DNA from: Nocardia puris
GTDB lineage: Bacteria; Actinomycetota; Actinomycetes; Mycobacteriales; Mycobacteriaceae
Direction of reading: 5' to 3'
DNA length: 64,000 nucleotides
Assembly (NCBI RefSeq): GCF_003315035.1
Contig: NZ_QNRE01000004.1
Coordinates: 1-64,000 of the forward strand
Each line of letters starts with the position of its first letter. Position 1 is the stretch's first letter. The notes under the pieces are model-generated. The model was not told where the DNA came from. It saw only the letters and a program-made list of their open reading frames with translations, and searched no databases. Below are positions 61,087 to 64,000 of the stretch, piece by piece. Made by a program: the position numbers and the translations under genes.

Positions 61087-62517
61087 CTATGAGACCGGCG
61101 CCGTCGCGCCCGGCCGCGACACCGCATCGGGCAGCGCCGTCGAACCCGGGCCGCCGAGCCGATACCGCGCGCCCCGATGCTCCTCGGGCAGCCGGTCACC
61201 CTTCTCGAACAACGCGTTGCGCAGTGTCCCCGGCGTGTACTGCGCCGCGTACGCGCCGCGTTCGGTCAGCACCGGAACCACGTGCCGCACAATATCTTCG
61301 AAGGTGCCCGGCGTGATCGCGTAGGCGAGGTTGAACCCGTCCACGTCGGTGTCGGCGACCCACTCCTGCAACCGGTCCGACACGGTCTCCCCCGACCCCA
61401 CGAAGACCGGGCCGATGCCGCCGATGCCCGCCCAGCGCCCGATATCGCGCACGGTCCATTCGCGGCCGTCGTCGTCGAACTCCTGGAACGCGGCCACCGC
61501 CGACTGGATCGCGTTGCTCTGCACCGCGCCGATCGGGGCGTCGAGGTCGTAGCGGGACAGGTCGATTCCCATCCACCCGGACATGAACACCAGCCCGCCC
61601 TCGACGCTGGCGTAGCTCAGGTACTCCTCGTGCTTGCGTCGGGCGGCCTCGTCGGTGGCGTCGGTGATGATGGTGGCCAGCGCGTAGATCCGGGCCGCGT
61701 ACGGGTCGCGCCCGGCCGCACGCAATGCGTCACGGATGCGGGAAACCGTCTGGGCAAGCACGCGTTTCGACGGTGCGGCGACGAAGATCGCCTCCGCGTT
61801 CTCCGCCGCGAAGCGCACGCCGCGCGGGGACGCGCCCGCCTGGTAGATCACCGGCGTGCGCTGCGGCGAGGGCTCGGACAGGTGCACGCCGGGCACCGTG
61901 TAGTGCTTGCCGCTGTGGCCGATGTGGTGCACCTTCGCCGGGTCCACGTACACGCCGCTCGCCGCGTCGCGCACCACGGCGTCGTCCTCCCACGAGCCTT
62001 CCCACAGCTTGTACAGGACCTCCAGGTACTCGTCGGCCTGGTCGTAGCGGTCGTCGTGGTCGAGCTGGTCGTCGGCGCCGAAATTCCTTGCGGCCGAGGG
62101 CAGGTAGCCGGTCACGACGTTCCAGCAGATGCGGCCGCGGGTGAGGTGATCCAGCGTGGAGAGCCGGCGCGCGAACGGATACGGATGCTCGAAACCGGTG
62201 CCGGTGGTGATGCCGAACCCGAGGTGCTCGGTCACCGCCGCCATGGCCGAGACGAGCAACAGCGGGTCAGCGACCGGGATCTGGGCGCCCTGGCGCAGCG
62301 CCGCGAGGTCGTTGCCGCCGTAGACGTCGTAGGTGCCGAGCACATCCGCGATGAAGATGCCATCGAATCGCCCCTGTTCCAACAGGATCGCCAGATCGGT
62401 CCAGTAGCCGAGCTCCTTGTAGCGGTGCGACCGGTCGTCGGGGTGGCGCCACAGTCCCGGGGACTGGTGCGCCACGCAGTTCATGTCGAAGGCGTTGAAC
62501 CGGATGCGCCGGGTCAC
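61087..62517 (-). CDS. NtaA/SnaA/DszA-type FMNH2 monooxygenase
   Basis: 476 residues from GTG 62517, overlapping the next gene's stop (GTGA). Luciferase-like fold with NtaA-family landmarks (FNAFDMNCVAHQSPGLWRHP, FIADVLGTYDVYGG, RICWNVVTGYLPSAARNFG). Substrates of the family include dibenzothiophene sulfone and nitrilotriacetate. With the sulfur neighbours an organosulfur substrate is likely. Confidence 0.85.
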   Translation of the reverse strand: MTRRIRFNAFDMNCVAHQSPGLWRHPDDRSHRYKELGYWTDLAILLEQGRFDGIFIADVLGTYDVYGGNDLAALRQGAQIPVADPLLLVSAMAAVTEHLGFGITTGTGFEHPYPFARRLSTLDHLTRGRICWNVVTGYLPSAARNFGADDQLDHDDRYDQADEYLEVLYKLWEGSWEDDAVVRDAASGVYVDPAKVHHIGHSGKHYTVPGVHLSEPSPQRTPVIYQAGASPRGVRFAAENAEAIFVAAPSKRVLAQTVSRIRDALRAAGRDPYAARIYALATIITDATDEAARRKHEEYLSYASVEGGLVFMSGWMGIDLSRYDLDAPIGAVQSNAIQSAVAAFQEFDDDGREWTVRDIGRWAGIGGIGPVFVGSGETVSDRLQEWVADTDVDGFNLAYAITPGTFEDIVRHVVPVLTERGAYAAQYTPGTLRNALFEKGDRLPEEHRGARYRLGGPGSTALPDAVSRPGATAPVS

Positions 62518-63728
62518 TTGGCGGCTCCGCGTTCGCCCGCGCTCCACGCGAACGGCAGATCGGTGCCGTTGAGCAGGTGATCGCCGATGGCGCGGGCCTT
62601 CTGGATGGCCGGGTTGTGCACGGAGATGGTGCGCGCGTTGCGCCAGTGCCGGTCCAGCCGCAGGCCCTCCGACACGATCGAGGCGCCACCCACCTCGAAA
62701 AGCAGGCTGGTGGCGGGCAATACCGTGTCGATGACACCCAGCTGCGCCCGCGCCGCCGCGAGTTCCACTGCCACCAGCGCCTTTTCGTCCTTCGCGCCGG
62801 CGTCGAGGACTTCGTCGAGCTGGTCGGCGACGGCCAGCACGGTGGCGCGCGCGGTGTAGGCCGCGGCCGACAGCTTGCCGATCACCTGCTGCACCAACGG
62901 GTCGTGACGCGGCAGGTCGGCCGCCGAGTGGGTGTAGCCGCGGGTGCGCTGGGCGACCCACTCCCGGGTGTCGCGTTCGGCCCGCTGCGCGATGCCGGCC
63001 AGCACCGCCAGCTGGACGAGCTGGAGGTAGGACGTGCCGTAGGTGGGTCCCGGCGCGCCGTACCCCGGGCCGAGGATGCGGTCCTCGGCGACTGGGACGT
63101 CGGTGAATTCCGTTGTGCCACTGGCTGTGAGGCGCTGACCGAATCCGTCCCAGTCGTCGTGCTGGCGCACCCCTTCGGCGTTCGCGTCCACTAGCACGCC
63201 CACCCGCTCGCCGTCGCGGTCGGCGGCGGCGAGGATGTAGTCCGAGTAGAGCGAACCGGTGCTGTAGTACTTGGTGCCGTTGAGCAGCCAGTGGTCGCCG
63301 CTGCGGGTGAGGGTGGTGCGGTAGCGATCCACCGCGCCCACACCGGGTTCGGTGATGGCGTTGCCCACCAGCGTGCCGTCGCTCAGTGCGCGCAGCCACT
63401 GCTCGCGCCGCGGGCCCGGATCGGCCAGCAGTTGGTCCTCGACGAACGAGAAGTGCACGCGCAGCGCCTGCGGCAGGTTCGACTCGGCCGCGGCCAGGTC
63501 GATGAGCAGCCGGAACAACTGGCGCACGCTGACGCCGTAGCCGCCGTATTCGACCGGCACCCGCAGCGCGCCGAACTTGGCCGCCCGCAGCCAGGCGATC
63601 TCGTCGTGGGCCAGTCGCCGGTCGGTCTCGCGTGCCACCGCGTCCCGGGCGATCCGTTCGAAGATCGGCCCGAAGATCTCATCCAGATCGGAGTCCGCGG
63701 TGCGTTTCTGCTCGATGGATGTCATCAC
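62514..63728 (-). CDS. SfnB/DszC-type acyl-CoA-dehydrogenase-fold oxidoreductase
   Basis: 404 residues from GTG 63728 (ATG 63725 possible). VPVEYGGYGVSVRQLFRL, GNAITEPGVGAV, KYYSTGSLYSDYILAA and the C-terminal HWRNARTISVHNP match the same family as the 56468 protein, without its insertion. Co-transcribed with the NtaA-type gene; the two resemble the DszC-DszA order of organosulfur oxidation. Confidence 0.82.
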   Translation of the reverse strand: MMTSIEQKRTADSDLDEIFGPIFERIARDAVARETDRRLAHDEIAWLRAAKFGALRVPVEYGGYGVSVRQLFRLLIDLAAAESNLPQALRVHFSFVEDQLLADPGPRREQWLRALSDGTLVGNAITEPGVGAVDRYRTTLTRSGDHWLLNGTKYYSTGSLYSDYILAAADRDGERVGVLVDANAEGVRQHDDWDGFGQRLTASGTTEFTDVPVAEDRILGPGYGAPGPTYGTSYLQLVQLAVLAGIAQRAERDTREWVAQRTRGYTHSAADLPRHDPLVQQVIGKLSAAAYTARATVLAVADQLDEVLDAGAKDEKALVAVELAAARAQLGVIDTVLPATSLLFEVGGASIVSEGLRLDRHWRNARTISVHNPAIQKARAIGDHLLNGTDLPFAWSAGERGAAK

Positions 63729-63826
63729 CCCACGATGGACGCGATCATCGCCGGCCTCACGGGTTGCGCGCAGCGCGATCCGAATACCCGGCGGATCTGT
63801 CGGACCACCGGCCTAGAGTCACGGGC

Positions 63827-64000
63827 GTGGCGAGTTCGCGGTTCACTTTCACGGCGGAGGTGTGGGAGCACGCCGGCGCCGGGTCCTGGCATTTCGTCTC
63901 GCTGCCCGAGGACGTCGCCGACGAGATCGAGGAACGCTACGGGCACCGGACCGGCGGCTTCGGCGCGGTGAAGGTGCGCGTGACGATCGGGGGTAGCACG
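63827..64000 (+). CDS. DUF1905-domain protein, truncated by window end
   Basis: 58 residues from GTG 63827 up to the edge. SRFTFTAEVWEHAGAGSWHFVSLPEDVADEI is the start of the DUF1905 fold, often joined to a YdeI-type domain. Divergent from the 62514 gene. Confidence 0.75.
   Translation, partial: MASSRFTFTAEVWEHAGAGSWHFVSLPEDVADEIEERYGHRTGGFGAVKVRVTIGGST

Overview
High-GC actinobacterial DNA in two parts. Bases 1 to about 52.9 kb are an integrated phage-like element. About 53.0 to 64 kb is ordinary host chromosome. Frequent GTG/TTG starts, a WhiB protein, an XRE-TPR regulator, a DUF5753 protein and a dense sulfone/sulfonate-type sulfur cluster suggest Mycobacteriales (Nocardia or Rhodococcus-like). 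That is inference from gene content, not a search result. No capsid, tail, portal or terminase gene is in the window, so if this is a prophage its structural genes lie left of base 1. A satellite or other integrative element is not excluded.

Element, left to right. 1-1012 has no convincing gene. It holds a 9-bp tandem repeat, an rRNA-leader-like antitermination motif, two copies of a two-hairpin RNA element with a compensatory base change, and a tRNA-like gene with encoded CCA but apparently no D-arm. 1013-15003 (+) is a run of about 27 small, mostly unrecognised proteins, many Cys-rich, joined by GTGA/ATGA overlaps and punctuated by perfect hairpins. 15017-20781 (-) holds a DnaJ-type Cys-cluster protein, then an eight-gene overlapping operon with an OB-domain RNA ligase, a polynucleotide kinase-phosphatase and an MBL-fold hydrolase, then a small basic zinc protein. 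21-30.2 kb is mostly minus-strand accessory DNA: a PD-(D/E)XK-like protein, unknowns, three cold-shock-type proteins in one operon, a DUF5753 protein without its HTH, and three related genes of unknown function. 30.4-40.4 kb holds an XRE-TPR regulator, a GNAT, a LysR regulator divergent from a radical SAM / thymidylate-kinase-like / EEP nuclease / NUDIX operon, two 2H phosphoesterases, and a divergent pair with HEPN/DUF4145-type domains. 40.5-52.5 kb is the phage early and lysogeny region: WhiB, SSB, primase-helicase, HNH endonuclease, replication initiator, RecT, a SLOG protein, YqaJ exonuclease, repressor, excisionase-like protein and a tyrosine integrase that carries a LacI-type HTH in its catalytic region. 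A 5' half of a tRNA-Gly(CCC) gene at 52989-53026 marks the likely right junction.

Host flank: a small membrane protein, a PAP2 phosphatase, an SRPBCC protein, a tautomerase, then a sulfur-scavenging cluster (flavin reductase, FMN reductase, two SfnB/DszC-type oxidoreductases, SfnG, a DszA/NtaA-type monooxygenase, a StyA-like monooxygenase), a divergent free-methionine-R-sulfoxide reductase, and the start of a DUF1905 protein.

The strongest candidates for undescribed biology are the RNA-repair operon together with the odd tRNA/ncRNA locus of the same element, and the radical SAM-kinase-EEP-NUDIX-2H block at 32-38 kb.
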